64,000 nt of DNA from Bradyrhizobium barranii subsp. apii (GTDB lineage Bacteria > Pseudomonadota > Alphaproteobacteria > Rhizobiales > Xanthobacteraceae), in NCBI RefSeq assembly GCF_011516635.5, contig NZ_CP096255.1:7686501-7750500 (forward strand). The letters are read 5' to 3'. Made by a program: the position numbers and the translations under genes. Each line of letters begins with the position of its first letter. Position 1 is the first letter of the stretch. The notes under the pieces were generated by a model. The model ran no database searches and had not been told where the DNA came from. It was given only the letters and a program-made list of their open reading frames with translations. This document shows positions 15,674-24,729 of the stretch, in pieces.

Positions 15674-16690
15674 TCATCGCCTGCCGAACCGCCGCTCGCG
15701 CGCCTTGTAGAGATGATCGCTGATCAATTGCCGGAGCGCTGCCGGATCATCGAATTCGAGCTGCACCGCGAACGGCACGATGCCGTCGGGCACGCCTTCG
15801 CGGCCGCGCAGGCGCGCAAGATCCTTTTCCGTCGTCACCAGCGTGAGCTGCTCGCGCTGCGCCTCCGCTGCGAGCGCCGCAATCTCGTTCTGCGAAAACA
15901 TGTGGTGATCGGCGAAGGGGCGCGTGCGCGCGACCTCGATGCCGCAGGCACGCAAGCTGCGGAAGAAACGCGCGGGATCGCCGATGCCGGCGAACGCAAA
16001 GACTCGTTTGCCGAGGAGTTGCGCGACCGAGGCCGCATCCGGCTTCAGGCGCGCGCGCAGCTCCGGCTTGTTGCGCTTCGCAAGCTCCGCCGCGACATCG
16101 TTGGCGGCATGGCCATTGCCGATCAGCACCAGCGCATCGGTGCGCGCGAGCTGCGCCTTCAGCGGCGCGCGCAAGGGACCGGCCGGAAACACCTTGCCGT
16201 TGCCGAGGCCGCGCTCGCTGTCGATCACGATCAGGGAGGCGTCCTTCAGCAGGCGCGGGTTCTGGAAACCGTCGTCCATCAGGATCACGGTCGCGCCCAG
16301 CGACTTCGCGAGCGCAACGCCTTCGAGACGGTCGTGCGCGACCACGACAGGAACGTCGCGCACCATCATCAGCGGCTCGTCGCCGATGTCGGAAGCGGTG
16401 TGGCGCTCGCGGTCGACCATGACCGGACCCTTGAGGCGCCCGCCATAACCGCGGCTGAGCACCACCGGCGTCTCGCCGAGCTCGCGCAACAGCTTCGTCA
16501 GCGCGAGCACGGTCGGCGTCTTGCCGGCGCCGCCGACATGGTAGTTGCCGACGCAGATCACGGGGATGCCGGCGTCAAAGCCCTGGCGCAGCATGCGCCG
16601 TTCGGTGATCGCGCCATACAGCAGACCCAACGGCCGTAACGCATGAGACTTGAAGGAACGCGGCCGGTACCAGAAGGCCGGCTCACGCAT
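15674..16690 (-). CDS. lpxK: Tetraacyldisaccharide 4'-kinase LpxK
   Basis: LpxK phosphorylates the 4' position of the lipid A disaccharide at the inner membrane. The 338-residue protein begins with MREPAFWYRPRSFKSHALRPLGLLYG and has the P-loop GNYHVGGAGKTPTVLAL, then LSRGYGGRLKGPV, the metal-linked VGDEPLMM-type segment and ILMDDGFQNPRLLKD. It is the last gene of the minus-strand lipid A/Kdo cluster and its start overlaps the waaA stop by 8 bases, indicating translational coupling. Confidence 0.96.
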   Translation of the reverse strand: MREPAFWYRPRSFKSHALRPLGLLYGAITERRMLRQGFDAGIPVICVGNYHVGGAGKTPTVLALTKLLRELGETPVVLSRGYGGRLKGPVMVDRERHTASDIGDEPLMMVRDVPVVVAHDRLEGVALAKSLGATVILMDDGFQNPRLLKDASLIVIDSERGLGNGKVFPAGPLRAPLKAQLARTDALVLIGNGHAANDVAAELAKRNKPELRARLKPDAASVAQLLGKRVFAFAGIGDPARFFRSLRACGIEVARTRPFADHHMFSQNEIAALAAEAQREQLTLVTTEKDLARLRGREGVPDGIVPFAVQLEFDDPAALRQLISDHLYKARERRFGRR

Positions 16691-17987
16691 TGGCGGCCCC
16701 CATCTCGATGGTAAGCTGCAACAGATAGGGCTCGAGCGCAGTCATGGTGCGATTGAGTGCACCGCCGAGATCCTCGACCACGCCTGAGCCTGCGCGCTGC
16801 ATCCCGTCGCGCACCATGGGATCGGCCAGCAACTGGCCGAGCTGCTTAACCAGCGTCTCCTGCGTGTCGGCCTGGCGCGCGCCGCCGCTGCTGTCGAGTG
16901 CCTCGTAGACATCGGCGAAGTTGAAGACGTGCGGACCATGGACGATCGCGGCGCCGAGCTTGATCGCCTCGATCGGATTCTGGCCGCCATGACGGATCAG
17001 CGATCCGCCCATGAACACGACCGGCGAGAGGCGGTAGAACAGGCCGAGCTCGCCCATGGTGTCGGCGACATAGACGTCGGTCGCGGCCGTCGGCAATTCC
17101 TCGCGCGAGCGCAACGCCGGCTTCAGGCCCGACGCCGTGATCAAGCCCGCGATCGAGGCGCCGCGATCCGGATGCCGCGGCACGATCACCGTCAGAAGCT
17201 GCGGGAAGAAACCGACGAGACTGCGATGCGCCGCGACCAGCATCTCGTCCTCGCCCGGATGGGTCGAGGCCGCGACGATGATCGGGCGGCCACGCGTCAT
17301 CGCCGCCAGCCGCTCGAGCTTGGCGGGATCGGCCGGCGGCGCGGCCACGTCGAGCTTGAGATTACCTGTCGTGACGACGTCGCGGCCGCCGAGCGCCGAG
17401 AAGCGCTCCGCATCGGTCTTCGACTGCGCCAGGCAGATGTCGAACCGCGACAGGAGCGCCGAGATGGTGCCGTACATCCGCCGCCAGCGCGGAAAGGAGC
17501 GCGGCGACATCCGCCCGTTGATCAGCACCATCGGCAGGCGGCGCGCGGCGCCCGCCAGGATCAGGTTCGGCCACAAATCGGATTCGATGAACAGCGCCAG
17601 CGACGGCTTCCAGTGATCGAGGAAGCGCGCGACATAGCGCGGGGAATCATACGGCACGTATTGATGGATGACGTCGGGCGGAAACCGCTTTGCGACGACG
17701 GCGGCGGAGGTGACGGTGCCCGAGGTGAGCAGGATGCGCAGATTGAGGTCGCGCAGGCGCTCGATCAGCGCGGCTGCGGCGAGCACCTCGCCGACGCTGG
17801 CGCCGTGAATCCAGACCAGGGGGCCGTGCGGACGCACGTCCCGGGACAGGCCTCGCCGCTCGCCGACGCGGGCGGGATCCTCCTTGCCCTGCTTCAGCCG
17901 CCGCTTGATCAGCGCCGGCGCAAGCGGCACCAGGCCCGAGGCCAGGCGCCGGTACATCCGCAGCGTTATCGGCAGCGAGTTAGCCAT
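16683..17987 (-). CDS. waaA: 3-deoxy-D-manno-octulosonic acid transferase (Kdo transferase)
   Basis: WaaA transfers Kdo from CMP-Kdo to lipid IVA. Starting at 17987 (MANSLPITLRMYRRL) it has 434 residues; an upstream ATG at 18017 would add ten and deepen the overlap with the preceding gene. It has the N-terminal membrane-associated segment, the conserved PLVWIHGASVGEVLAA with the catalytic-type Glu, LFIESDLWPNLI, and the nucleotide-sugar site with ASTHPGEDE and MGGSLIRHGGQNPIE. The overlaps with the DUF374 acyltransferase and lpxK are typical of rhizobial lipid A operons. Confidence 0.95.
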   Translation of the reverse strand: MANSLPITLRMYRRLASGLVPLAPALIKRRLKQGKEDPARVGERRGLSRDVRPHGPLVWIHGASVGEVLAAAALIERLRDLNLRILLTSGTVTSAAVVAKRFPPDVIHQYVPYDSPRYVARFLDHWKPSLALFIESDLWPNLILAGAARRLPMVLINGRMSPRSFPRWRRMYGTISALLSRFDICLAQSKTDAERFSALGGRDVVTTGNLKLDVAAPPADPAKLERLAAMTRGRPIIVAASTHPGEDEMLVAAHRSLVGFFPQLLTVIVPRHPDRGASIAGLITASGLKPALRSREELPTAATDVYVADTMGELGLFYRLSPVVFMGGSLIRHGGQNPIEAIKLGAAIVHGPHVFNFADVYEALDSSGGARQADTQETLVKQLGQLLADPMVRDGMQRAGSGVVEDLGGALNRTMTALEPYLLQLTIEMGAANA

Positions 17988-18693
17988 CTTGGGGCCCCGG
18001 ACGGCCGAGTTGCGCATAGGCGCGGCGGGTCGCCTCGTTCAAGGTCTCTTCCAGCTCCAGCCGCAGCGCTTCCATGGTGGCGGCGTCGGCATCCGGCGGC
18101 ACGTGGATTTCCTTGATGCCGACCAATGCGCCCCGCCCGAACGGCAGGTTGATGGTGGTGCGGTCCCAGTTCTTGAGCCGGATGAAGCGGCTGGTCGCCA
18201 TCGCGAAAGGCATGATCGGCCGCCCCGATTCCCGTGCCAGCATGATGATGCCGAGCCCGGCCACGCGCGAGCGCTTGGGGACATCGGCGGTCAGCGCGAC
18301 ATTACAACCGTCCTGGAGCGTGTGCACCATTTCCCTGAACGCGCCCACCCCGCCCTTGCGGTGGAAGGCGCCGCCGTGGTCACCGGAACCACGGATGAGG
18401 CCGATGCCGAGCCGCTCGACGGCGATCGCGTTGAACTCGCCGTCGCGATGCCGCGAGATCAGGACCTTGGCCCGGTAGGACTCCTTGGTCTTGATGAAGG
18501 GCGTGAGGAAATGCTGGCCGTGCCAGAAGGCGAAGATCGCGGGGATCTGCGGCTCGACGATGTCATAGACGTCAGGCGGATCGAACGTGAATTTGTTGGT
18601 CCGCCAGACCAGACGCAGATATTCGGCCGCCAGAACCCCGACGGCACGCTGAAACCAGCTGCTTCGCAGCGTATTGCGAAGCAGTTTTTTCAA
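17980..18693 (-). CDS. Lysophospholipid acyltransferase-like protein (DUF374)
   Basis: The 237-residue protein belongs to the DUF374 branch of the LPLAT superfamily. IFAFWHGQHFLTPF contains the His that begins the variant HxxxxD-type active site, followed by ISRHRDGEFNAIAVERLG and the GSGDHGGAFHRKGG and ADVPKRSRVAGLGIIMLA segments. An N-terminal amphipathic region suggests membrane association. Its position between DUF4170 and waaA suggests a role in lipid A or LPS acylation, but substrate is not known. The start overlaps the DUF4170 stop by 4 bases. Confidence 0.85.
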   Translation of the reverse strand: MKKLLRNTLRSSWFQRAVGVLAAEYLRLVWRTNKFTFDPPDVYDIVEPQIPAIFAFWHGQHFLTPFIKTKESYRAKVLISRHRDGEFNAIAVERLGIGLIRGSGDHGGAFHRKGGVGAFREMVHTLQDGCNVALTADVPKRSRVAGLGIIMLARESGRPIMPFAMATSRFIRLKNWDRTTINLPFGRGALVGIKEIHVPPDADAATMEALRLELEETLNEATRRAYAQLGRPGPQDG

Positions 18694-18932
18694 CGCGCCG
18701 GTTCTTGATTCGGGTCGAGCAGCCGATGGAGATGGACGATGAAATAGCGCATCTGCGCGTTGTCGACCGTGCTCTGCGCCTTGGCGCGCCAGGCGACGTG
18801 GGCGGACGCATAGTTCGGATAGAGGCCGACGATCTCGACGTCATCGAGGTTCTTGAAGGTGTTGTGCTCGAGATCGAGCAGCTCGCCGCCGATGACGAGA
18901 TGCAGCAATTGTTGCGGGGCACTATCTGGCAT
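18690..18932 (-). CDS. DUF4170 domain-containing protein
   Basis: An 80-residue protein starting MPDSAPQQLLHLVIGGEL, then LYPNYASAHVAWRAKAQSTVD and RYFIVHLHRLLDP. This matches DUF4170, a small family found in alphaproteobacteria in just this neighbourhood, upstream of the acyltransferase and waaA. Function is unknown. The ATGA overlap with the next gene suggests coupled translation, so it may act with the lipid A enzymes. Confidence 0.85.
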   Translation of the reverse strand: MPDSAPQQLLHLVIGGELLDLEHNTFKNLDDVEIVGLYPNYASAHVAWRAKAQSTVDNAQMRYFIVHLHRLLDPNQEPAR

Positions 18933-18992
18933 GGGTTCTGTTCCTAACGGGCTGCCCGGCAAAGCAGTGTTCGAGAAGCACGGCGGACGCAC

Positions 18993-19811
18993 TCAGGGCA
19001 AGGGCCGATTTCGAAAATGCGCGACGATGCCCGCATGACGATCGCGACCCGCTGCCACCAGCACCCCGTGCGTGACTTCCCGGCGGTTATAGAGGATGGG
19101 ATCTCCGGAGAGGTCGCTCATCCTACCATCCGCTTCCTGCACGATCAAATCGGCCGCCGCAAGGTCCCAATCATGGCTGTTGCCCGCGGCAAAAGCCGCA
19201 TCCAGCACGCCATCGGCGACCCGGCACAGGCGCAACGCGAGCGAACCGATTCGTGGATGCAGCTTGATGTCGCCGCCGGCAGTATTGAGCCGCTCGACCA
19301 TCGGCTTCGGGCCGGCGACGCGGGAGAAGTCGAGCGCGGATCCGGACGCCGCCCGCACGGCTTTGCCGTTGAGCGTCGTGCCCTGCCCGCGGGCCGCGAA
19401 GAAGAACTCGTCGGTTGCGGGCGCGAACACCGCAGCCAGCACCGGCGAGGCATCCTCGACCAGCGCGACGCTGACGCACCATTCGTCATGGCCACCGAGA
19501 TAATTGCGGGTGCCGTCGATGGGATCGACCACCCAGGTCCGCCGCCGCGACAGCCGCACCTCATCGTCGGCGCTCTCCTCGGACAGCCAGCCATAATCGG
19601 GCGTCGCCGAGCGCAGGCGCGCTTCGAGCAGGTCGTTGACGGCAATGTCGGCTTCCGACACCGGCGAGGACGCGCCCTTGGTCCACGTCCTCAATTCGGT
19701 GCGGAACATCGACTGCGCGAGGCTGCCTGCCTCCCGCACCGCGTCTTGCAGCAGCGCCGCGTCGCGCGTCGGGATGGTTTCGTCGGTTGAATGCGCGTCA
19801 GCGTCCGCCAA
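18993..19811 (-). CDS. Inositol monophosphatase family protein, CysQ-like
   Basis: The 272-residue protein is a Mg-dependent, Li-sensitive phosphatase of the IMPase/CysQ family. It shows the first metal motif around WLSEES, the signature DPIDGTRNYLGG and the C-terminal GNSHDWDLAAADLIVQEADG. CysQ removes the 3' phosphate from PAP; others act on inositol or fructose phosphates, so substrate is open. Its start overlaps the stop of the pmbA-like gene by 14 bases, and DUF4170 follows after 60 bases. Confidence 0.85.
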   Translation of the reverse strand: MADADAHSTDETIPTRDAALLQDAVREAGSLAQSMFRTELRTWTKGASSPVSEADIAVNDLLEARLRSATPDYGWLSEESADDEVRLSRRRTWVVDPIDGTRNYLGGHDEWCVSVALVEDASPVLAAVFAPATDEFFFAARGQGTTLNGKAVRAASGSALDFSRVAGPKPMVERLNTAGGDIKLHPRIGSLALRLCRVADGVLDAAFAAGNSHDWDLAAADLIVQEADGRMSDLSGDPILYNRREVTHGVLVAAGRDRHAGIVAHFRNRPLP

Positions 19812-21201
19812 GCGTCAAACCCTCGATGCGCACCGTCGGCGCATTGATGCCGTAGCGGAACTCGAGATTGTTCGCCGGCTGCATCGACTTGAAGATCTCG
19901 AACAGATGGCCTGCGATCGTCACTTCGCTGACGGGATAGGTCAGCTCGCCATTCTCGATCCAGAAGCCGGAGGCGCCGCGGCTGTAATCGCCGGTGACGC
20001 CGTTGACGCCGGAGCCGATCAGGTCGGTGACGTAGAAGCCCTGCTTGATGTCGGCGATCAGCTCGGCCGGGGTCGGCGTGCCCGGTTCGAGATGCAGATT
20101 GTACGGCCCCGGCGACGGCGAGGACGAGACGCCGCGATGGGCGTGGCCGGTGGTGGTGAGGCCGAGCTCGCGCGCGGTCGCGCAGTCGAGCAGCCAGGTC
20201 GTCAGCACGCCCTCGTCGATCAGCGCGATCTTCTTCACCGCGACGCCTTCGGCATCGAAGGTCTGCGAGCGCAGGCCGCGCTTGCGCAGGGGATCGTCGA
20301 TGATGCGGATGTTCTTGGCGAACAGCTGCTGGCCGAGCTTGTCCTTCAGGAAGCTGGTCTTGCGTGCGATCGAGGCGCCGTTGATGGCACCGACGACATG
20401 GCCGACCAGCGAGCCCGCAACGCGCGGATCGAACACGACCGGCACCTTGCAGGTCTCGACCTTGCGCGGATTGGAACGCGCCACGGTGCGCTCGCCGGCG
20501 GAACGGCCGACGACTTCCGGCGACAGGAGATCCGCGCCGTGCGGCGCCGAGGTGAAGTCGTAATCACGCTCCATGCCGGTGCCTTCGCCCGATATCGCGG
20601 TCGCCGAAATGCCCTGGCTGGAACGCAAATAAGAACCATGGAAGCCGGTGCTGGTGACGAGCACCATGCCGCCCATGCCGGCGGAGGCGGAGGCGCCGCC
20701 GGATTTGGTCACGCCCTTCACGGCAAGCGCGGCAGCCTCGGCTTCGAGCGCACGGCGCTCGAGCTCGGAGGTCGCGGGCACGTCGGGATCGAGCAGATCG
20801 AGATCAGGGAAGTCGCGCGCGAGCAGCGCGGGATCGGCGAGGCCGACATATTTGTCGTCGGGCGCGACGCGCGCCATCGCAACCGCGCGCTCGGCAAGCT
20901 TGGTCACGGCATCGCCGCTGACGTCGTTGGTCGAGACCACCGCCTGGCGCTGGCCGACCAGCACGCGCAGGCCGACATCGTCGCCCTCGGAGCGTTCGGA
21001 TTCCTCGACGCGCCCGTCTCGCACCTCGACGCCCTGCGAGACGCCGCGCACGGCGACCGCATCGGCCGCATCCGCACCGGCGCGCTTGGCCGCCTCGACC
21101 AGCCGCTGCGCGAGATCGGAGAGAGCGGTCTGATCGAACAGGTCGCGATTGGCTTTGGACGAATCCTGGGGCGAAAGCGTCGAGCTTGGTGAAGGGTTCA
21201 C
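19798..21201 (-). CDS. pmbA: TldD/PmbA family metalloprotease-related protein
   Basis: From the GTG at 21201 (AGGA 10 bases upstream) the protein has 467 residues (NPSPSSTLSPQDSSKANRDLF after the start). TldD/PmbA proteins form a peptide-cleaving heterodimer that matures small peptides and modulates gyrase inhibitors; this one lacks the HExxxH of the TldD catalytic partner and fits PmbA. SRGASGFWIENGELTYPVSEVTIAGHL near the C-terminus is the family signature. It is the first gene of the lipid A cluster. The frame is open to 21282, but that addition is not family-like. Confidence 0.9.
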   Translation of the reverse strand: MNPSPSSTLSPQDSSKANRDLFDQTALSDLAQRLVEAAKRAGADAADAVAVRGVSQGVEVRDGRVEESERSEGDDVGLRVLVGQRQAVVSTNDVSGDAVTKLAERAVAMARVAPDDKYVGLADPALLARDFPDLDLLDPDVPATSELERRALEAEAAALAVKGVTKSGGASASAGMGGMVLVTSTGFHGSYLRSSQGISATAISGEGTGMERDYDFTSAPHGADLLSPEVVGRSAGERTVARSNPRKVETCKVPVVFDPRVAGSLVGHVVGAINGASIARKTSFLKDKLGQQLFAKNIRIIDDPLRKRGLRSQTFDAEGVAVKKIALIDEGVLTTWLLDCATARELGLTTTGHAHRGVSSSPSPGPYNLHLEPGTPTPAELIADIKQGFYVTDLIGSGVNGVTGDYSRGASGFWIENGELTYPVSEVTIAGHLFEIFKSMQPANNLEFRYGINAPTVRIEGLTLGGR

Positions 21202-21476
21202 AAACGAAATCCTGTTGCGGCGGGAGGTTTCGGGCGATACCGGCCCTGAACACCAGATGTGCCCAATTGGTACGGACTTCAAGCGTTTTCAGCCCGCAAA
21301 AAGCTCAGATTCGCAAGTCCAGCGCAACGTCTCGTCAATCATGCGTGCCAAGGTCTTGTCAATCATGAGCGGCGGTGACGCTGGATTAACCAGCCTTTTT
21401 AAGTGGTTTCGGAACGGCGCGCGCTAAGGTCCTCGCATCGACCGGGAACATAATCCCGGCGGGGAGAACTAAAGCC

Positions 21477-21995
21477 GTGAGGCGTCAAACAGCAACAAGC
21501 GGGATCGCTCCCGCCGGGTCGGGCCGCAGCTTGCGGCTCGACCCTCTTTCCCTTCCGGTCCGCTTCGATGCGCACGATCCGCGCGCCGACGGATACACCA
21601 GACAGATCGAGCTTCATCGCGAGCGTGTCGTGCTGCGCCGTGCCGTCCGCGGCATGCAGATGGCGATCAACGTCCGCGTCAGCGACTTCATCGGCGTTGC
21701 GTTGCGCGGCAATGACGAGGCGCAGACCCTCGTCCTCGTGCATCGCGATCCCTCGCTGTCCGTTCCGCTGCTGGTCAGCACCGATGGCGACGAACTCGCC
21801 GAGGCCTGGGCGATCTGGAGCGAGCTATTCGCGCTTCCGCAGCTCGACGAAGGTGCCCGCAAGCCCACGCCGCGCCGTCGCCGCGCCAACGCGATCCGCG
21901 CCCGCCGTCCGAAATTCTTGATGCGCCGGCGCACCGCCATGACGCGCGAGCTGTCGGTTCATCAGGGCGAACGCGAGATCATCGCAAGGAATTGA
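21477..21995 (+). CDS. DUF6101 family protein
   Basis: A 172-residue protein with a PilZ-like first half (SLPVRFDAHDPRADG, RQIELHRERVVLRRAVRGMQM) and a middle VALRGNDEAQTLVLVHRDPSLSVPL, then a very basic Arg-rich region and a polar tail. It matches the family DUF6101 known from Bradyrhizobium and relatives; no function is established. The start follows a GGGGAG sequence about 10 bases upstream. It is divergent from pmbA and convergent with ubiA. Confidence 0.75.
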   Translation: MRRQTATSGIAPAGSGRSLRLDPLSLPVRFDAHDPRADGYTRQIELHRERVVLRRAVRGMQMAINVRVSDFIGVALRGNDEAQTLVLVHRDPSLSVPLLVSTDGDELAEAWAIWSELFALPQLDEGARKPTPRRRRANAIRARRPKFLMRRRTAMTRELSVHQGEREIIARN

Positions 21996-22011
21996 ACGGC
22001 ACGCACAGTGC

Positions 22012-22106
22012 CGTAGGGTGGGCAAAGCGAAAGCGTGCCCACCTTTTTTATCTCAATCCCGGGAAGATGGCGGGCACGGCGCAAGAGCGCCTTTGCCCAC
22101 CCTACG
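22012..22106. repeat. GTAGGGTGGGCAAAG-family repeat (copy 3)
   Basis: The left arm CGTAGGGTGGGCAAAG and its perfect complement CTTTGCCCACCCTACG bound a 95-bp element. It begins 16 bases after the DUF6101 stop and ends 2 bases before the ubiA stop, so again it lies between convergent gene ends. Confidence 0.85.
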
Positions 22107-22108
22107 GG

Positions 22109-23041
22109 CTACGCCGCCCGCATCACCGCGTCGACCAGCAATCCCGCAAACAGCAGGAAGCCCGCATACTTGTTCGAGAAGAACAGGCGCTTGCAGAGCA
22201 AGGGGTCGCTGATATCCAGCCGCACGATCTGCGAGGCCAGATGCACGGCGAACGCCGCAAGCCCGAGCCAGGCCGGCCAGCGCGCATCGCCTGAGGCCAG
22301 CGCGACGCCGATCAGCATCACCGCAAGCCCGTAGAACAGGATCAGCGCCTGGTGCGTGTGCGCGCCGAACAGCCGCGCGGTGGACTTGATGCCGATCAGC
22401 GCGTCGTCCTCGGCGTCCTGGTGCGCATAGATCGTGTCATAGCCGATCACCCACGAAATCGATCCCGCATAGAGCACCAGCGCGGTCAATTCGATGCGGC
22501 CGAAGGTGACGGCAAATCCCATCAGCGCGCCCCAGGAGAAGGCGAGGCCGAGCACGATCTGCGGCCACCAGGTGATGCGCTTCATGAAGGGATAGATCGC
22601 GACGATCAAAAGCGAGGCGATGCCGGTCAGGACCGCGAAGCGGTTGAATTGCAGCAGCACCACGAGACCGGTCAGCGCCTGCGCGACCATGAAGGCCAGC
22701 GCCTGCCTGGTCGTCACCTGGCCCGACGGCAACGGCCGCGAGCGGGTGCGCTCGACCTTGTCGTCGAGATCGCGGTCGGTGATGTCGTTCCAGGTGCAGC
22801 CTGCCCCGCGCATGACGAAGGCGCCGATGAAGAACAGCACGATGGTGAGCGGCAGGCCGCGGACGTCGTGCGCCATGCCGGCGGCGAGCGCCGCCGACCA
22901 CCAGCACGGCATCAACAGGAGCCAGGAGCCGATCGGACGATCGAAGCGCGAAAGGCGCAAATAAGGCCGCGCCCATTGCGGCGCGAGCGTATCGACCCAG
23001 TTGCCGGTGGAATCGGCAACGCGGGCGGATGTGTCACTCAT
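22109..23041 (-). CDS. ubiA: 4-hydroxybenzoate polyprenyltransferase UbiA
   Basis: UbiA attaches the polyprenyl chain to 4-hydroxybenzoate in ubiquinone synthesis, in the inner membrane. The 310-residue protein has about eight or nine hydrophobic segments, the first Asp-rich motif NDITDRDLDDKVERTRSRPL and the second YAHQDAEDDALIGIKSTA, both needed for Mg-diphosphate binding. Length and N-terminus (PYLRLSRFDRPIGSWLLLMPCWW) match the family. Its start overlaps the stop of the upstream secreted protein gene by 4 bases. Confidence 0.96.
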   Translation of the reverse strand: MSDTSARVADSTGNWVDTLAPQWARPYLRLSRFDRPIGSWLLLMPCWWSAALAAGMAHDVRGLPLTIVLFFIGAFVMRGAGCTWNDITDRDLDDKVERTRSRPLPSGQVTTRQALAFMVAQALTGLVVLLQFNRFAVLTGIASLLIVAIYPFMKRITWWPQIVLGLAFSWGALMGFAVTFGRIELTALVLYAGSISWVIGYDTIYAHQDAEDDALIGIKSTARLFGAHTHQALILFYGLAVMLIGVALASGDARWPAWLGLAAFAVHLASQIVRLDISDPLLCKRLFFSNKYAGFLLFAGLLVDAVMRAA

Positions 23042-23700
23042 CGGGTGAGGACGTTGCCGTTGAGCGTGTCGAAGGTGCTGCCACCCTTCTTGCCGGCATT
23101 GGCCTCAGGCGCCGAGCCAGAACCCAACACCTCGCTCAGCGACGGACCGGCCGGACCGCGCGGCTGGTTCTGCATCTGCTGCGCGACGTTGCAGACCTTC
23201 GTCGCCATGGCCTCGGTGTTCTTGTGGCCGTCCTTCATCTGCGCGCTGACCTGCGCCGGAATCCCGCACTTCGAGGCGTTGGCCTCGATGTACTTGATCA
23301 TCTTGGTCTCAGCCTGGCTGAAATTGCGTATCAGCTTGCAGGCTTCTTCCGGCGCGGCGTGACGATCACTCGCGGCCTTGATCAGCTTGCCGCGCTTCTC
23401 GGCTTCCTCGCGCAGCGGCATGAAGGTTTTCATGCAGTCCTCGCCGGGACCGCCTTGCGTCGGCGGGGCGGCGCTGAAGGCACCTGCGCCACCGACGGGC
23501 GCGGCGCCGTTGACGGGAAACGATCCTTGGGGCGCTGTACCGACCGAAGCGGTCGGCGCCGAGCCGTTCACGGGCGGAAACGCGGAACTGGTTGGGGCCT
23601 GGCCAGGCAGCGGCGCAGGGAAGCCCTGCGCGTGGGCACCCGCGGCGCCCAAGGTGACCATGGCGGCAGTGATCGGAACCATCAAACGACGGATCATCAA
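23038..23700 (-). CDS. Secreted Pro/Ala-rich hypothetical protein
   Basis: The 220-residue protein has a signal peptide (MMIRRLMVPITAAMVTLGAAGAHAQ), a low-complexity Pro/Ala/Gly linker, and a helical domain at about 85-170 with three Cys (EDCMKTF, EEACKLI, SKCGIPAQVSAQMKDGH) plus KVCNVAQQM. I recognise it as a conserved type in bradyrhizobia but not a named family. The ATGA overlap with ubiA suggests cotranscription, though a link with quinone synthesis is not evident. Confidence 0.75.
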   Translation of the reverse strand: MMIRRLMVPITAAMVTLGAAGAHAQGFPAPLPGQAPTSSAFPPVNGSAPTASVGTAPQGSFPVNGAAPVGGAGAFSAAPPTQGGPGEDCMKTFMPLREEAEKRGKLIKAASDRHAAPEEACKLIRNFSQAETKMIKYIEANASKCGIPAQVSAQMKDGHKNTEAMATKVCNVAQQMQNQPRGPAGPSLSEVLGSGSAPEANAGKKGGSTFDTLNGNVLTR

Positions 23701-23908
23701 GGCAGTCTCTCCGGCAGGAGCTTACGGGGTCCGGCGTCTTCCCAATTGAAGCGCAACCAGCGTGCTCGCGATTTTACGATTCCCGCCGGCCCTTAACAAC
23801 CCGTCGAATAGGGCAAGAGCGCGGCGCGCCGACGCACCGATTTGGCAATATTTACCCCCGAAATGGCGGCTTTCGGTTAATAACGGCGGCGAATTGGACC
23901 TTTGAACG

Positions 23909-24673
23909 ATGCCCTCCCACGATTTTCGTGCCCCCCGCCTGTTTGTCGACGTCCCCCTTGCCCAGGACGCCAGGGTTCCGCTCGACCGCGACCAGAGCAA
24001 TTACCTCGGCAATGTGCTGCGGCTTGCCGCCGGGGCCGAGGTTTTGGCGTTCAACGGCCGCGACGGCGAGTGGCAGGCCGCGATCGAAGGCCGCAAGCGG
24101 CCGGACGGCCTCGTCATCCTCCAGCAGGCCCGGCCCCAGGACCGGCTGGCCGACCTCACTTACGTCTTCGCGCCGCTCAAGCATGCCCGGCTCGACTACA
24201 TGGTCCAGAAGGCCATCGAGATGGGCGCCGCCGCGCTTCAGCCGGTCCTGACCCGCTTCACCCAGGCCTCCCGGGTCAACACCGAGCGAATGCGGGCCAA
24301 TGTGGTCGAGGCCGCCGAGCAATGCGGCATCCTCAGCATCGCCACGGTGGCCGAGCCAGTGCCGCTGGACCGGTATCTCAGCCAGCGCCCTGCCGACCGG
24401 CTGCTCATCTTCTGCGACGAGGCGGCGGAGGTCCAAAACCCCATTCAGAGCCTGCAAGACGCGCGCGAAGCCGGACATGACCAAGGCAGCGTTGGCATCG
24501 ACGTGCTGATCGGCCCCGAAGGCGGCTTTGCCGAGGAGGAGCGCGCCCTGCTGCTGCGGCAGCCGAAAATCCTGCGGCTGGCGCTGGGACCCCGGATCAT
24601 GCGGGCCGACACGGCCGCGGTGGCGGCGCTGGCGCTGGTGCAGGCAGTGCTGGGCGATTGGGACGGCACCTAA
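23909..24673 (+). CDS. rsmE: 16S rRNA (uracil(1498)-N(3))-methyltransferase RsmE
   Basis: RsmE methylates U1498 of 16S rRNA. The 254-residue SPOUT-fold protein has an N-terminal PUA-like domain (PRLFVDVPLAQDARVPLDRD, YLGNVLRLAAGAEVLAFNG) and the knotted SAM-binding region with IGPEGGFAEEERALL and LRLGPRIMRADTA-like LALGPRIMRADTAAVAAL. KAIEMGAAALQPVLTRFTQ is also characteristic. It is transcribed divergently from the secreted protein at 23038. Confidence 0.96.
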   Translation: MPSHDFRAPRLFVDVPLAQDARVPLDRDQSNYLGNVLRLAAGAEVLAFNGRDGEWQAAIEGRKRPDGLVILQQARPQDRLADLTYVFAPLKHARLDYMVQKAIEMGAAALQPVLTRFTQASRVNTERMRANVVEAAEQCGILSIATVAEPVPLDRYLSQRPADRLLIFCDEAAEVQNPIQSLQDAREAGHDQGSVGIDVLIGPEGGFAEEERALLLRQPKILRLALGPRIMRADTAAVAALALVQAVLGDWDGT

Positions 24674-24729
24674 CCTAACCAAGCGAACCTAACGTCGATT
24701 CGCGCGCGGCGGCTCTACAGGTTCGCGCT